The notes under the pieces: generated by a model
What the model was told of the DNA's origin: nothing
The model's database searches: none
The model's input: only the letters and a program-made list of their open reading frames with translations
Made by a program: the position numbers and the translations under genes
NCBI RefSeq assembly: GCF_902806685.2
Contig: NC_048552.1
Span: 10,009,662-10,073,661 of the forward strand
DNA from: Maniola hyperantus
Lineage: Eukaryota > Arthropoda > Insecta > Lepidoptera > Nymphalidae
Direction: 5' to 3'
Length of the DNA: 64,000 nt
Part shown: positions 63,766 through 64,000 of the stretch, piece by piece
Layout of the letters: each line of letters opens with the position of its first letter
Numbering within the stretch: the first letter of the stretch is position 1

Positions 63766-64000
63766 TCATCCCGACTAATCCCTGCCAGCTCGCACGATTT
63801 AAATTATATCATTTCTATGAGTTTCTCTCTATTGAGTTCTGGCTGAGTAAATATTTTTTTAAATATCATAAATCACGCAATCGCTTACAAAATTGCGCAC
63901 AATCTTTTCTCAGAGAGAGAAAAAAATAGCAAAAGGTCGCGGATCGCGATGAAATCTCCTGACAAGATAATATCGCGCATAAATAATAAAAATGCCGGCC
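63766..64000. other. No gene recognised
   Basis: Unassigned. Confidence 0.5.

Overview
The window is non-model, repeat-dense nuclear DNA of a moth or butterfly. It is AT-rich, has no operon-like gene packing, and carries many degraded copies of short interspersed families typical of Lepidoptera: tRNA-derived SINEs with GATGAT tails, families ending in '...GACTTCGTCCGCGTGG...', and a 'GGGTTCCGTAC...' family. I found no convincing host protein-coding gene, rRNA or functional tRNA. It reads as an intergenic or long intronic, possibly heterochromatic, tract. The species cannot be told from sequence alone.

The clear gene-bearing object is a PIF/Harbinger DNA transposon at 40812-45409 (4598 bp). 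It has near-identical terminal inverted repeats and a TAA target-site duplication. It carries two spliced genes that face each other: a DDE transposase (minus strand, 403 codons, apparently intact) and a MADF-type DNA-binding partner (plus strand, 200 codons, with a probable one-base deletion that breaks its C-terminal BESS motif). Their introns interlock: the 3' exon of each gene lies inside the intron of the other, and the two 3' exons are only 36 bp apart, so that 36-bp segment carries a splice acceptor on each strand. A broken THAP zinc-finger start sits in the MADF intron. The GC-rich subterminal repeats lie directly upstream of both genes. The element is itself inserted in an older repeat that also holds a LINE 3' end.

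Region by region: 1-10 kb has LINE fragments, a MITE, microsatellites, a perfect 25-bp hairpin and interspersed repeats. 10-24 kb has several SINE families, an RTE LINE tail, a G-quadruplex-prone block and mostly unassigned AT-rich DNA. 24-40 kb has several MITE families with TA duplications or long inverted repeats, a ~345-bp tandem duplication, twin hairpins and LINE tails. 40-45.5 kb is the Harbinger element. 45.5-64 kb has a 29-bp minisatellite, a decayed LINE reverse transcriptase, many SINEs and two more RTE tails.

Family names used below are local labels. SINE-1: tRNA-derived, GATGAT tail. SINE-2: tRNA-derived, head near 'CCTGGCGCAGTGGTAAGCGC'. SINE-F: tRNA-Phe-like. LINE-G: C-terminal block with 'QRGNAAS'. 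LINE-R: RTE-like tail. LINE-J: jockey/CR1-like pieces. Repeat A: ends '...GAAGTCGCGGGCAT..CTAG'. Repeat B: like A at that end but with a GTCA microsatellite at the other. Repeat C: 'CCGGGGCGGGTCAGCTAG'. Repeat D: 'GGGTTCCGTAC...CTTGGCCGG'. Repeat E: 'GGAACCCTCGTAGCTTTAG'.
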